DNA from: Dehalococcoidia bacterium
Lineage (GTDB): Bacteria; Chloroflexota; Dehalococcoidia; Lucifugimonadales; SHYT01
DNA length: 64,000 nt
Assembly (NCBI GenBank): GCA_009693045.1
Contig: SHXZ01000001.1
Span: forward strand, 1 to 64,000
Direction of reading: 5' to 3'
Made by a program: the position numbers and the translations under genes. Every line of letters begins with the position of its first letter. Position 1 is the first letter of the stretch. Below, piece after piece: positions 28,418 through 36,708 of the stretch. The notes beneath the pieces were generated by a model. It made no database searches. It worked only from the letters and a program-made list of their open reading frames with translations, and was not told the origin of the DNA.

Positions 28418-30120
28418 GCCGTCACACGCTGGGCCTTCAGCCGCGCCATCTCCTCGTCCACGACCTTGTCGTCCAGCTTTGTGAAAAGCTGCGCGGGCGA
28501 CTTCATCGGCTGCCCGCCGGCAGGGAATGCCACTTTCCATCCCTGCTCCTCTACCGTGCCCGGCAGGCCGAGCATCCCGTGCAGTTGCCGCGAGCTGAAC
28601 GGGAGATATGGCGCGTAGGCCGTCTTGAGCGTGGAGATGACCGCGATCGCAACCCAAAGCGTCGTGGCGGTGCGCTCGCGGCTGTCCTTCAATGTCTTCC
28701 ACGGCGCCTTGGCGTCCAGGTAGCGGTTGGCCGCCTGCGCCAGGACCATCGCGGCGCCCAGTCCGGCCCGGAAGTTACACAGCCCTATCTGCTCCCCCAC
28801 CTCGTTCAGCGCGCGGTCCTGCGCGTGCGCGAGGAGCTTCTGGTCGTCCACGTCCAGCGGCCCCGGCGTCGGCACGAGCCCTTCGTAGTTGCGGTACGTG
28901 AAGCTGAGCACGCGGTGGACCAGGTTCCCGTACGTCGCCACCAGCTCGTCGTTGTTGCGCCGGACGAAATCGCGCCACGAGAAGTCCGAGTCCGAGGTCT
29001 CCGGCATCGTCGCCGACAGGTGATAGCGGAGCGCATCCGGGGCGTACCGCTCAAGGAAGTCGGGCACCCAGACGGCCCAGTTCTGCGACGTTGAGAACTT
29101 GTCGCCCTCCAGTGAGAGGAACTGGTTGGCGGGCACGTCGTAGGGCAGCAGGTATCGGCTGCGCCGGCCGTCGTAGTCGCCGTAGCCCATGATCATCGCG
29201 GGCCAGATGATCGTGTGGAACGGGATGTTGTCCTTGCCGATGAAGTAGTACGCGCGGCACGCCGGGTCCTGCCAGAAGTCGCGCCAGCGCTCCGGCTTGC
29301 CTTGCCGCTGCGCCCACTCAATGGCTGCCGACAGGTAGCCGATGACCGCCTCAAACCACACGTAGATGCGCTTGTCCTCGTAGCCCCTGAGCGGCACCGG
29401 CACGCCCCACTCCATGTCGCGGGTGATGCTGCGGTCGCGCAGGCCGTCCTCAAGCCACTGCCGCGTGAAGTTACGGACGTTCGGCCTCCAGTGGCCGCCG
29501 TTGCGATCAATCCAGTCCGCCAGCTTCTGCTCGTACGCGCTCAGGCGCAGGAACTGGTGCTCCGACTTCCGGAGGACGGGAGTCTGCCCGCACAGGCGGC
29601 AGCGCCAGTCCACTAGGTCCTGCGGGTTCATGGGGCGTCCGCACTTCTCGCACTGGTCGCCGCGAGCGCGCGTGTTGCCGCAGAGCGGGCATGTGCCATC
29701 CACGTACCGGTCGGGGAGGAACCGCTTGTCCTTCTCGCACCACGCCAGCTCCGTCGTCTGCGGAAAGATGTCGCCCTGGTGGTGGAGCTTCGTGAAGATC
29801 TGCTGGGCCACCTGGCGATGGTTGTCCGTTCCCGTGGTGGTGTACAGGTCAAAGCCTATGCCCAGCTTCTCCCACGAGTCCACGAAGCTGTCGTGGTACT
29901 TCTTGACCACTTCCGGGACGGTCACGCCCTCTTGCTCCGCGCGGATGGTGACGGGCGTGCCGTGCTGGTCGGAGCCGGAGACCATCAGCACGTCGTCGCC
30001 CTTCAGGCGGTGGTAGCGGGCGAAGATGTCCGCCGGCAGGTAGCAGCCCGCGATGTGGCCCAGGTGCAGCGGGCCGTTGGCGTACGGCCACGCCACGCCA
30101 ATAAAGATGCGGTCAGGCAT
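28414..30120 (-). CDS. metG: Methionyl-tRNA synthetase
   Basis: Class I synthetase charging tRNA-Met. The start at 30120 (MPDRIFIGVAWPYANGPLHLGHIAG) carries the HIGH motif as HLGH and has GGAGAG 9 bases upstream; 30162 would add an unlikely leader. The 568-residue form has the zinc knuckle CPLCGNTRARGDQCEKC near residue 145 and the KMSKS motif as DKFSTSQN. It lacks the C-terminal EMAP-like tRNA-binding domain found in longer MetRS. It overlaps the prenyl synthase gene by 4 bases. Confidence 0.96.
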   Translation of the reverse strand: MPDRIFIGVAWPYANGPLHLGHIAGCYLPADIFARYHRLKGDDVLMVSGSDQHGTPVTIRAEQEGVTVPEVVKKYHDSFVDSWEKLGIGFDLYTTTGTDNHRQVAQQIFTKLHHQGDIFPQTTELAWCEKDKRFLPDRYVDGTCPLCGNTRARGDQCEKCGRPMNPQDLVDWRCRLCGQTPVLRKSEHQFLRLSAYEQKLADWIDRNGGHWRPNVRNFTRQWLEDGLRDRSITRDMEWGVPVPLRGYEDKRIYVWFEAVIGYLSAAIEWAQRQGKPERWRDFWQDPACRAYYFIGKDNIPFHTIIWPAMIMGYGDYDGRRSRYLLPYDVPANQFLSLEGDKFSTSQNWAVWVPDFLERYAPDALRYHLSATMPETSDSDFSWRDFVRRNNDELVATYGNLVHRVLSFTYRNYEGLVPTPGPLDVDDQKLLAHAQDRALNEVGEQIGLCNFRAGLGAAMVLAQAANRYLDAKAPWKTLKDSRERTATTLWVAIAVISTLKTAYAPYLPFSSRQLHGMLGLPGTVEEQGWKVAFPAGGQPMKSPAQLFTKLDDKVVDEEMARLKAQRVTA

Positions 30121-30160
30121 GATTCCGCGCTCTCCTCGCGCTCCAGGCGCGCCGACGGCC

Positions 30161-30171
30161 ATTGTAGCACA
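30161..30171 (-). promoter_or_regulatory. Extended -10 promoter of metG
   Basis: TGTGCTACAAT on the minus strand (30171-30161), identical to the element before the membrane protein gene at 11746. No -35 is recognisable. The start would be near 30154, about 34 nt before the metG ATG. Confidence 0.45.
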
Positions 30172-30335
30172 GGGGGATGAGAGCGCCGGCTATGAGCCGT
30201 AGGCTCGTGTCGCGCCACAGTGCCGAAAGCAGAGCAGCGACGGGAACACGTGCGCGAGTATTGGAACGTGGGCTATCCCATATCACAGCCAACGCGACGC
30301 GGTTCAGTTGATGAAGGCTGGTTCCAAGGCAATCA

Positions 30336-30566
30336 TCACAGCTTGTAATCCTGTCGCAGATCGTTGACCACTACAGTCCACGCGATATTGGGTTCGCTGG
30401 CCCGCTGGTCAAAGGCCGCCAAGTCCATGGCATCCTCGGCCAGTGCAATGCGAACGGCACCGCCAACAACTTCGGATATGGTGCGGTTCGAAGCCCCGGC
30501 TCTAAGCTGAAGAGCCCGGTACAAATCGGCATCCTTGTAAACGGTCGTCCGCTTCTTCGCTGCCAT
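30336..30566 (-). CDS. Ribbon-helix-helix antitoxin-like protein without a visible toxin
   Basis: The start at 30566 (MAAKKRTTVYKDADLYRAL) has GGAAGG about 7 bases upstream; the frame extends to 30647 without support. The 76-residue product has a strand TTVYKDADLYRALQLRAG, then a helix-turn-helix NRTISEVVGGAVRIAL, as in CopG/RHH DNA-binding antitoxins, and an acidic C-terminal arm that could clasp a RelE-type toxin. An ATG overlapping its stop starts only a 10-codon frame (MIALEPAFIN), so the toxin gene appears to be gone. Confidence 0.7.
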   Translation of the reverse strand: MAAKKRTTVYKDADLYRALQLRAGASNRTISEVVGGAVRIALAEDAMDLAAFDQRASEPNIAWTVVVNDLRQDYKL

Positions 30567-30760
30567 GTTCAGACCTTCCAAAGCTGAATCAAGCGCGGTG
30601 GGAAACGCTTGCGATACGAGCACGACTTTAGTTAGCCGCTGCGACACAAAAGCCCCCGCAACTGTTAGCGTTTAACGCCCGCTCTAAGGTCAGCTAGAAC
30701 TTCTTGAATCTCAATCCACCGAAGCGCCCATGTAGAACCCGCAAACACAGGGTCCACGCT

Positions 30761-31459
30761 TTACAGAATCCCTATCAGTTCGCCGTTAGCATTGAAAATA
30801 CCCCCGCCGCTCATCCCTGGTGCTGCAGGTAGTTGAACTTGGAGAGTGCTGTAATCACCTGGCACAATATTCCAGACTATTTGCACGGTACCAAAGGTTA
30901 CAACAGGAGTGGTTTTTGAGTTCGATGGGAGATATGCAACAGCTATTACTTGGGTACCTGAAACTCCGATCCCCTCACCTATGTTAACAAGCGGGAAATT
31001 TGCCACGCTGTTCGTTGGGATCTGTCCGGAGACCCTGAGAAGAGCCACATCGCGAGGCTGGTCGTACCCCTGGATGGTAGCAAAAACAAGACCCACTCCC
31101 TTGACGCTGGCGTTGACGCCTTGCAAACCGCGTACGACGTGATAGGCCGTCAATATTTCCTGAGGCCCTAAGACGACTCCACTGCCCTGGCTTGTACCGG
31201 CAGAAGCCGAGCCTTCTAAATAAACCACACTGTCTCTAAGATCCTTCGGTGTAGCCAGTAACCGTGTCCAGCTTGCCGCCGCTTCACCTTTAGGCCCTTG
31301 CACTCCTTGGGGGCCTGTCAGCCCACGAGGGCCCTCTGGGCCAATAAGGCCTTGGACACCTTGCGGGCCTGCTGGCCCTGCGGGCCCGCCTGGGCCCTGA
31401 CAGCCAATAATGGCTAGCGTCGATATCACAATTGTCAGTAAGCCAAGAAAACGCTGCAC
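30761..31459 (-). CDS. Lipoprotein with collagen-like stalk and trypsin-like protease domain
   Basis: A 232-residue exported protein from GTG 31459. Residues 1-19 are a signal ending in a lipobox (AIIGC, Cys20 lipidated). Residues 22-60 are 13 Gly-X-Y collagen triplets ([12 protein letters not shown]...). Residues 65-232 are a trypsin-like fold of the DegP/S1C kind. The triad is readable: His107 in LTAYHVV, Asp137 in RDVALLRV and Ser217 in [11 protein letters not shown] (GMSGG in place of GNSGG). The collagen region would hold the protease off the membrane. There is no PDZ domain. A protease on a collagen stalk is an unusual pairing; activity is inferred from the triad. Confidence 0.85.
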   Translation of the reverse strand: MQRFLGLLTIVISTLAIIGCQGPGGPAGPAGPQGVQGLIGPEGPRGLTGPQGVQGPKGEAAASWTRLLATPKDLRDSVVYLEGSASAGTSQGSGVVLGPQEILTAYHVVRGLQGVNASVKGVGLVFATIQGYDQPRDVALLRVSGQIPTNSVANFPLVNIGEGIGVSGTQVIAVAYLPSNSKTTPVVTFGTVQIVWNIVPGDYSTLQVQLPAAPGMSGGGIFNANGELIGIL

Positions 31460-31527
31460 GCCGGCCCTCTAGTTCACTATTGGTCAGAACAGTACAGCAT
31501 TTCAAAATCGCCAGCAACAAACTTGGG

Positions 31528-32274
31528 CTAGCGGTTCTCCGAAACACGTACCGTCAGCACCCTGCTCACCCACGCCTCTTCCAGCGCGCCCTCCAGCGCC
31601 GCCTGGTTCGGGTGGGACACCGGCAGCGTCCGTTCCAGCACGCGCGTCCCAAGCCGCTGCAAGAACGAGCAGCGCGCCACGAAGCCCTGGAGCGTGAACC
31701 GCTCCCCGCCGAGCAGCACGTAGTCAAGCTCCCGCTCGTAGGGGGCAAACCGCTCCGTCACCGCCTCGGAGACACGGTCGTAGAGTTCGCGGGCCTGCTT
31801 CTCTCGCCGCCGCTCGAACCGCCGCTGCGACGACCCTCCCGCCCTGTGACGGCCGTGGACGTGCGCCGTACTCACCTTGGAGGCCACCAGCGCGTCGCCG
31901 TCAAACACGCCCGCCGCGTAGCCGCTGAGCCGCACCAGCACGACCCCGAGTTTGAGCCGCGCCGTCAGCGTCGCCCGCAGCGGCGTGGTGCGCCAGCCTT
32001 GCCACGCGCCTCCATCGCGGAGCGGAAACGGCGGCGCGATGATGTGCAACGTCTCCGGGGACCAGAAAAGCACCGCGCCGGTGCTGGTCCGTTCCAGCAG
32101 CTTTTGGGCCGCGTCGCGCGGCTCGTCCGGCAACGTCCCAAGCCGTTCCGCAACTGCTCGTGAAGTCGTCTCCCCTGCGGCCACCACGAGTGTCACTGCG
32201 CCCGGCGGTGGTTCCAGCGAGTCCAGGAAGCGCAGTATCGCCGCGCGCCGAAGAACTTCTTCACTGTTTGCCAC
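31528..32274 (-). CDS. Vms1/VLRF1-like peptidyl-tRNA hydrolase or release-factor homologue
   Basis: A 248-residue protein of the eRF1-like superfamily. Residues 108-135 (LGVVLVRLSGYAAGVFDGDALVASK) lead into a basic loop HGRHRAGGSSQRRFERRR at 140-157. That loop matches the catalytic GxxQ loop of Vms1/ANKZF1 and bacterial VLRF1 proteins, followed by a long helix EKQARELYDRVSEAV. Characterised relatives cleave peptidyl-tRNA on stalled ribosomes. The gene overlaps the end of rsmI by 14 bp, so the two are probably coupled; both products act on or around the ribosome. The exact reaction in this branch is inferred. Confidence 0.8.
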   Translation of the reverse strand: MANSEEVLRRAAILRFLDSLEPPPGAVTLVVAAGETTSRAVAERLGTLPDEPRDAAQKLLERTSTGAVLFWSPETLHIIAPPFPLRDGGAWQGWRTTPLRATLTARLKLGVVLVRLSGYAAGVFDGDALVASKVSTAHVHGRHRAGGSSQRRFERRREKQARELYDRVSEAVTERFAPYERELDYVLLGGERFTLQGFVARCSFLQRLGTRVLERTLPVSHPNQAALEGALEEAWVSRVLTVRVSENR

Positions 32275-33097
32275 GGTTGCCCTCCAGCCACAGCCGATAC
32301 AACTCGCGGCGGCGGAGCCCGGTGGCCTGCGATGCCTGCGCCACCGCGTCCCGAGCGGTCATCCCGCTCCGGCGCAGCTTGGACAGCATCGCGCGCGCGT
32401 CCGTAACCTCGCCCGCGGTCGGTGACGCGTCTTTGGCCGTTGCGCCCTCCACCACGAGCGTGAACTCGCCGCGCGGCGCCAGGAAGTGGTCCAGCGCGCC
32501 CTGCACGTCGGCGCGGAACACCTCCTCGTGGAGCTTCGTCATCTCGCGGCAGACGACCACGCGCCGGTTGCCCAGGGTCGCCAGCAGGGCCTCCAGCATC
32601 GCGCGCAGGCGGTGCGGAGCCTCAAGCAGTACGAGCGTCCTTGGCAGACTCGCGGCGGCCTGCAGCGCCCTTCGTCGCTCTCCTGCGCGGGACGGCAGGA
32701 ATCCGAGGAACACGAACTGCTGCGAAGGCAGGCCGGAGACGGCCAGCGCCGCAGTGACGGCCGACGGCCCCGGCACCGGAACGACGGCGTACCCCTGCTC
32801 CGCCGCTAGCGCGATCAGCTCGCTTCCCGGGTCGCTGATGCCGGGCGTCCCAGCCTCGGAGACCAGCGCAATGTCTTTCTCCGCCAGCTCCGCCACCAGC
32901 GCGCCGAGTTTCGCGCGCGCGTTCCTAGCGTGGTAGCTCGTCACGGCAGCCTTGATCTCGTACCTCGCGAGGAGCTTCCTGGTCGTGCGCGTGTCCTCCG
33001 CCGCGATCAAGCCCACAGAGCGCAGCACCTGGAGGGCGCGCATTGTGATGTCCCCCAGGTTGCCAAGAGGCGTCGCCACCACGTAAAGCGTTCCCAC
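32261..33097 (-). CDS. rsmI: 16S rRNA (cytidine-1402-2'-O)-methyltransferase
   Basis: A tetrapyrrole-methylase-fold enzyme of 278 residues that 2'-O-methylates C1402 in the ribosomal P site. Signature blocks are LYVVATPLGNLGDIT, IAAEDTRTTRKLL, LVSEAGTPGISDPG and PVPGPSAVTAALA. The C-terminal region SGMTARDAVAQASQATGLRRRELYRLW is usual for RsmI. Its stop lies inside the following VLRF1-like gene (14-bp overlap). Confidence 0.95.
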   Translation of the reverse strand: MGTLYVVATPLGNLGDITMRALQVLRSVGLIAAEDTRTTRKLLARYEIKAAVTSYHARNARAKLGALVAELAEKDIALVSEAGTPGISDPGSELIALAAEQGYAVVPVPGPSAVTAALAVSGLPSQQFVFLGFLPSRAGERRRALQAAASLPRTLVLLEAPHRLRAMLEALLATLGNRRVVVCREMTKLHEEVFRADVQGALDHFLAPRGEFTLVVEGATAKDASPTAGEVTDARAMLSKLRRSGMTARDAVAQASQATGLRRRELYRLWLEGNRGKQ

Positions 33098-33167
33098 GGT
33101 CCGCCGTCCTGTCTTTCTGTCATGCTAAGGGAGTCCCGATTCCATCGGGACGATCCTTCGCTTCCCC

Positions 33168-33186
33168 GTTCGCTCCGCTCAGGGCT
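33168..33186 (-). repeat. Dispersed AGCCCTGAGCG-type motif
   Basis: AGCCCTGAGCGGAGCGAAC on the minus strand, a member of the family described at 10651-10670. It lies in the 280-bp gap upstream of rsmI, which otherwise shows imperfect GCCCGC/GCGGGC hairpins and no gene. Confidence 0.5.
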
Positions 33187-33380
33187 TCGGCTCACTCGAA
33201 GGCGGGCCGAAGCATCCGCAGCGCTCCGGCTACGGATTCCTCGCCCGCTATCGGCGGGCTTGGAATGACCACGCCATACTCGCCGTCCTGTCCGCGCATC
33301 CCATGACGGGCGTTCTGCGTAGTATTGTATGCGGAGAGACGCCGGCCGAGTGGTCCTGAGGCCGCCGCGAAAGGGAACCC

Positions 33381-33695
33381 ATGTTTGGCCGCTTGCGAGC
33401 GTTGCTCGACCGGGGGCTTGGCGCCGGCCTGGTGGCTGGGACCGCCGCCGCGCTGGCGATGCTGGCGCTGCGCTGCGCCATCGGTACCCCCTCGCTCCAG
33501 GAGCTCATCGTCGACAAGCTCCTGTCGTTCCTGCCGCCCCGCGCCTTTGAGTTCCTCCTGCAGCGCCTCTACGAGCTCGGCAAGCCGCTGGCCGTTCTTG
33601 GCGCGACGCTGCTGTTGGCCTTCATGGGCGGCCTGGCCGGCCTCGCCTTCGGATGGGGCATCGGCCGCGCTCCGGGCTGGGCGCGCCGCTGGTGA
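33381..33695 (+). CDS. N-terminal membrane part of interrupted molybdopterin oxidoreductase
   Basis: A 104-codon frame with two or three hydrophobic segments (GLGAGLVAGTAAALAMLAL, LAVLGATLLLAFMGGLAGLAF) ending at TGA 33693-33695. The same frame stays open beyond the TGA (LLSGLLFGLGMWVLLSVAL) and joins directly to the downstream oxidoreductase. I therefore read 33381-34946 as one membrane-anchored protein of about 520 residues interrupted by a single stop. A TGG or CGA codon at this place would repair it. The ATG has AGGGAAC just upstream. Confidence 0.6.
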   Translation: MFGRLRALLDRGLGAGLVAGTAAALAMLALRCAIGTPSLQELIVDKLLSFLPPRAFEFLLQRLYELGKPLAVLGATLLLAFMGGLAGLAFGWGIGRAPGWARRW

Positions 33696-33725
33696 CTGCT
33701 GAGCGGCCTGCTGTTCGGCCTTGGG

Positions 33726-34946
33726 ATGTGGGTGCTGCTCAGCGTTGCGCTTGTGCCGCTCCTCGGCGGCGGGTTTTGGGGCGCGGGCGTTCCAGGCGGC
33801 GTGGTTGGCTTCTCGCTCTCCAGCTTCATCGCCACGTGCGGCTACGGTCTGATGCTGTCGAGGCTCATGCACCCCGCGCCCGAGGCGCTCGGCCCAGACG
33901 CCACGACGCCCGCCGGCATGACCCGCAGGACCTTCCTCGGGCGCGCCGCCTTCTGGATAGTCGCCATCGGCGCGGTCGGATTCGGTGTCCGCGCGCTCGT
34001 CTCCGGCGCGGGCCGCGTGGCGGGTTCACCGGTCTCCACCCGCGACGCGGGCGCCCTTCCCTCCGAGGTGACACCCACGGAGCGCTTCTACAAGGTCTCC
34101 AAGAACTTCGTGGACCCGAAGGTTGACGGCAAAGGCTGGCGCCTCCAGGTCACCGGCATGGTGGACCGCGCCATGAGCCTGACGCTGGACGAGCTGCGCG
34201 CGCTCCCCGCCGTCGAGCACTACCAGGCGCTGGAGTGCGTCAGCAACCCCGTCGGCGGCGACCTCATCGGCAACGCCGCCTGGAAGGGCGTGCCGCTACG
34301 CGACCTTCTGCAGAGCGCGGGCCTCAAGCCGAACGTAGCGCGGATGACGTTTCGCTCCGCGGACGGCTACACCGAAAGCCTCCCCCTGGAAGACGCGATG
34401 CGGCCCGAAATCCTTATCGCGTACGAGATGAACGGCGAGCCGCTTCGCAACGACCACGGCTTCCCCGCGCACGTGCTCATCCCCGACCGCTACGGCATGA
34501 AAAGCCCCAAGTGGCTGGAAGAGATCGGCACGACGAGCGACAAAAACTACCGGGGATACTGGGAGGAGCGCGGATGGGACGACCGCGCGGAGGTCAAGAC
34601 CACGTCTCAGGCGCTCGTTCCCGCCGACGGCACGGTGGTCCCTGTGGAGGCGTCCGTCATCGGCGGCATAGCCTTCTCTGGAGCGAAGGGCATCACACAG
34701 GTGGAGGTCAGCGCGAACGGCGGCAAGAGCTGGCAAAAGGCCACGCTCAAGCCTGCCCTGTCGCCGTACACGTGGGTGCTGTGGACCGTCGAGTGGGAAC
34801 CTACGGCCCCAGGGCGCTACAAGCTGACCGTGCGCGCCGAAGATGGGAAGGGCGTCCCGCAGATCTCCACCCCCCATGACCCCGCGCCGTCCGGCGCCAC
34901 AGGCTATCACGTGATAGACGTTAAGGTGACCGAACCGAAAGGATGA
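33726..34946 (+). CDS. Membrane-anchored sulfite-oxidase-like molybdopterin oxidoreductase
   Basis: A 406-residue product. Two more hydrophobic segments at the start (WVLLSVALVPLLGGGFWG, VVGFSLSSFIATCGYGLML) are followed by RRTFLGRAAFW, a twin-arginine-like sequence with another hydrophobic stretch. Residues about 120-300 are the oxidoreductase molybdopterin-binding domain, with the molybdenum-ligand cysteine in ALECVSNPVGGDLIGNAAW and HVLIPDRYGMKSPKW. The C-terminal part (PVEASVIGGIAFSGAKGI, VEVSANGGKSW) is the Mo-co dimerisation domain. Its substrate is unknown. The whole gene probably begins at 33381 and is cut by the in-frame TGA at 33693. Confidence 0.85.
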   Translation: MWVLLSVALVPLLGGGFWGAGVPGGVVGFSLSSFIATCGYGLMLSRLMHPAPEALGPDATTPAGMTRRTFLGRAAFWIVAIGAVGFGVRALVSGAGRVAGSPVSTRDAGALPSEVTPTERFYKVSKNFVDPKVDGKGWRLQVTGMVDRAMSLTLDELRALPAVEHYQALECVSNPVGGDLIGNAAWKGVPLRDLLQSAGLKPNVARMTFRSADGYTESLPLEDAMRPEILIAYEMNGEPLRNDHGFPAHVLIPDRYGMKSPKWLEEIGTTSDKNYRGYWEERGWDDRAEVKTTSQALVPADGTVVPVEASVIGGIAFSGAKGITQVEVSANGGKSWQKATLKPALSPYTWVLWTVEWEPTAPGRYKLTVRAEDGKGVPQISTPHDPAPSGATGYHVIDVKVTEPKG

Positions 34947-35159
34947 GCGCGGAGCACACGCCACGCAAGCAAGCAGGGAGCGCCCGCAATCTAAATACCC
35001 ATTACCAGCAGACTATAGGTGAGTTGTATTGTCCGCCATCCGTCAGCCAACGACGCAACGGTTTCCCGACAGGGCTGCCCTACGGAAGAGATGCTAGACT
35101 GGAACAGCGAACCGCCGCGACCTCCAGCAATTCGTCCGAACGCTAGAATAGACTTGCCG

Positions 35160-35969
35160 ATGGTCTTCTTGGTCTTCCGTAAAGCGCTGCGCGGTCACCG
35201 CGTCGCCCTCGCCTTGGGCGCGCTGCTGCTCCTCGGCTTCAACTTCCTCATCCCCACCACCTACGAAGGCCTTGGCCAGGGGCCGCTGAACAGCCTGCTC
35301 CAGAACCCACCGAAGGGAATTGAGGCGCTCCTCAAGGCCCAGGGGGGGCTCCTGATCGCGTCCGGCCCGAACGGTTATGTTGCGGCAGGCTACCGCCACC
35401 CCGTCTTCCTCCTCATCCCCATCGGCTTCGTGGTCGCCATCGCCTCCGGCGCCGTGGCGCGGGAGGTGGAGCGCAAAAGCATTCTGCTGCTCATGGCTCG
35501 GCCCGTGCGCCGCTCAACGCTGCTACTTGGCCGGTGGGCGGAGCTTGTCGCCGTCCTAGCCGCGCTGCTCGCCTTGGCGTACGCCGGGACACTGCTGGGC
35601 GAGGCTATCGGCGGACTGCGCGGCGCGCTGGACGCGACACGCTTCGGCTTGGCTGCCCTCAACGCCTTCCTGCTGTTCCTTGCCCTCAGCAGTTGCGCCC
35701 TGCTCATCTCCGCCGCAACGAGCGACGGCGGACGCGCGACGGCCCTCTCCGTTGCACTCGCCGTGGGAATGTTCCTCGTGGACTTCCTGGCGGAGATCTG
35801 GTCCCCAATTGAGGCGGTAGCCCCGCTGTCGCTGTTCCACTACTACAACCCGGTCAGCACGGCTGCGCTTGGCGGAGTTCCCGTCCAGGACATGGGCGTG
35901 CTGGCGGCGGTAGCTGGTGTGGCACTGGCGGCGGCCTTCGCGGTGTTCCAACGGCGCGACCTGCGGTGA
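35160..35969 (+). CDS. ABC-2-type transporter permease
   Basis: A 269-residue membrane protein from ATG 35160. It has six hydrophobic segments (VALALGALLLLGFNFLIP, FLLIPIGFVVAIASGAV, AELVAVLAALLALAYAGTL, LAALNAFLLFLALSSCALLI, ALSVALAVGMFLVDFLAE, MGVLAAVAGVALAAAFAVF) and the loop AREVERKSILLLMARPVRR typical of ABC-2 permeases. No ATP-binding subunit is adjacent, so its partner must be elsewhere. Ribosome-site support is weak; TAGAAT 14 bases before the ATG may mean a leaderless start. The substrate cannot be predicted. Confidence 0.8.
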   Translation: MVFLVFRKALRGHRVALALGALLLLGFNFLIPTTYEGLGQGPLNSLLQNPPKGIEALLKAQGGLLIASGPNGYVAAGYRHPVFLLIPIGFVVAIASGAVAREVERKSILLLMARPVRRSTLLLGRWAELVAVLAALLALAYAGTLLGEAIGGLRGALDATRFGLAALNAFLLFLALSSCALLISAATSDGGRATALSVALAVGMFLVDFLAEIWSPIEAVAPLSLFHYYNPVSTAALGGVPVQDMGVLAAVAGVALAAAFAVFQRRDLR

Positions 35970-36000
35970 AGGCATGGGGCCAATAAACAGCAGGCGCAGG

Positions 36001-36411
36001 TTACGGCAATAACCTCAGCCCGAGGCGGGAGGCCGTTTGCGCCAGGCGAGCATCGGTAGTAGCGATAGGTAATCCCATCCGCACCGCGAGTTCCAGGTAA
36101 GCCGCATCGTAGGTCGTCAATTGCTGAGCCGAGGCCATGCTAGGTACTACGGTTAGCACACGTTCGACCGTTGGCTGGTCAACATTGATGGGTAGTTCAC
36201 GGACTGTCTGAATGAATCGGAGGTACTGATTCAATCCCAGCCACCCTTTGCGTCGTGCCATGTTCAGAGTATTCGCAATTTCCAAAATCCAAATTGAAGG
36301 CACGTAGGCCAAGTCCTCGTCCAGCGAGTCAAGAACGCGCCATGTTGCTGGTGTAGCCTCGTCATGGAAGCACCAGCTCATCGTCACCGAGGCATCTAAG
36401 ACAAACGGCAT
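36001..36411 (-). CDS. vapC: PIN-domain toxin of a VapBC-type module
   Basis: A 136-residue PIN-fold ribonuclease. The acidic active site is visible: Asp6 in FVLDASVTMSWC, Glu44 in ILEIANTL, Asp102 in TTYDAAYLELA, and Asp118 in ATTDARLAQ. It should cleave a structured RNA when not held by the antitoxin. The ATG overlaps the antitoxin stop by one base (TGATG), normal for such pairs. Confidence 0.92.
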   Translation of the reverse strand: MPFVLDASVTMSWCFHDEATPATWRVLDSLDEDLAYVPSIWILEIANTLNMARRKGWLGLNQYLRFIQTVRELPINVDQPTVERVLTVVPSMASAQQLTTYDAAYLELAVRMGLPIATTDARLAQTASRLGLRLLP

Positions 36412-36653
36412 CAGTACCGGCGTCCCTCTTCAATCAGCTCACGCATGGTGATGCCTTCCAATGTATTCTCCTTGCTGAGTTCCTTCAATGCCGCTATTGC
36501 TTCTGCCACGCGCTTCCTGTCAATCCCAGGGGCAGGCACAAGCTGCGCCACCGGCACGCCATGCCGCGTGATGACAATGGTTTCGCCCTGTTGCACCTCG
36601 TCCAGCAGCTTGGACAGGTGGGTCTTGGCCTCGTAGGCGCCTACGGTCTTCAT
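36411..36653 (-). CDS. Phd/YefM-type antitoxin
   Basis: An 80-residue antitoxin. The N-terminal YEAKTHLSKLLDEVQQGETI and VITRHGVPVAQLVP are the Phd/YefM DNA-binding fold, and the C-terminal half (ALKELSKENTLEGITMRELIEEG) is the toxin-binding arm. GAGG lies 5-8 bases before the ATG. Twin palindromes just upstream are the likely autoregulatory operator. Confidence 0.9.
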   Translation of the reverse strand: MKTVGAYEAKTHLSKLLDEVQQGETIVITRHGVPVAQLVPAPGIDRKRVAEAIAALKELSKENTLEGITMRELIEEGRRY

Positions 36654-36666
36654 GGCAACCTCAATC

Positions 36667-36687
36667 AGACTAGTCTGAGACCGGTCT
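36667..36687. promoter_or_regulatory. Twin-palindrome operator of the VapBC module
   Basis: AGACTAGTCT (36667-36676) and AGACCGGTCT (36678-36687) are two 10-bp palindromes with centres 11 bp apart, one helical turn. They lie 14-34 bp upstream of the antitoxin ATG, where Phd-type dimers bind in known systems. Confidence 0.65.
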
Positions 36688-36708
36688 AACGTGCAGACGG
36701 ATGCGTGT

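Noticed and set aside
33693-33695. TGA as a selenocysteine codon
   Set aside because: The site lies in a membrane linker far from the molybdenum-binding cysteine, and I see no selenocysteine-insertion hairpin directly downstream.
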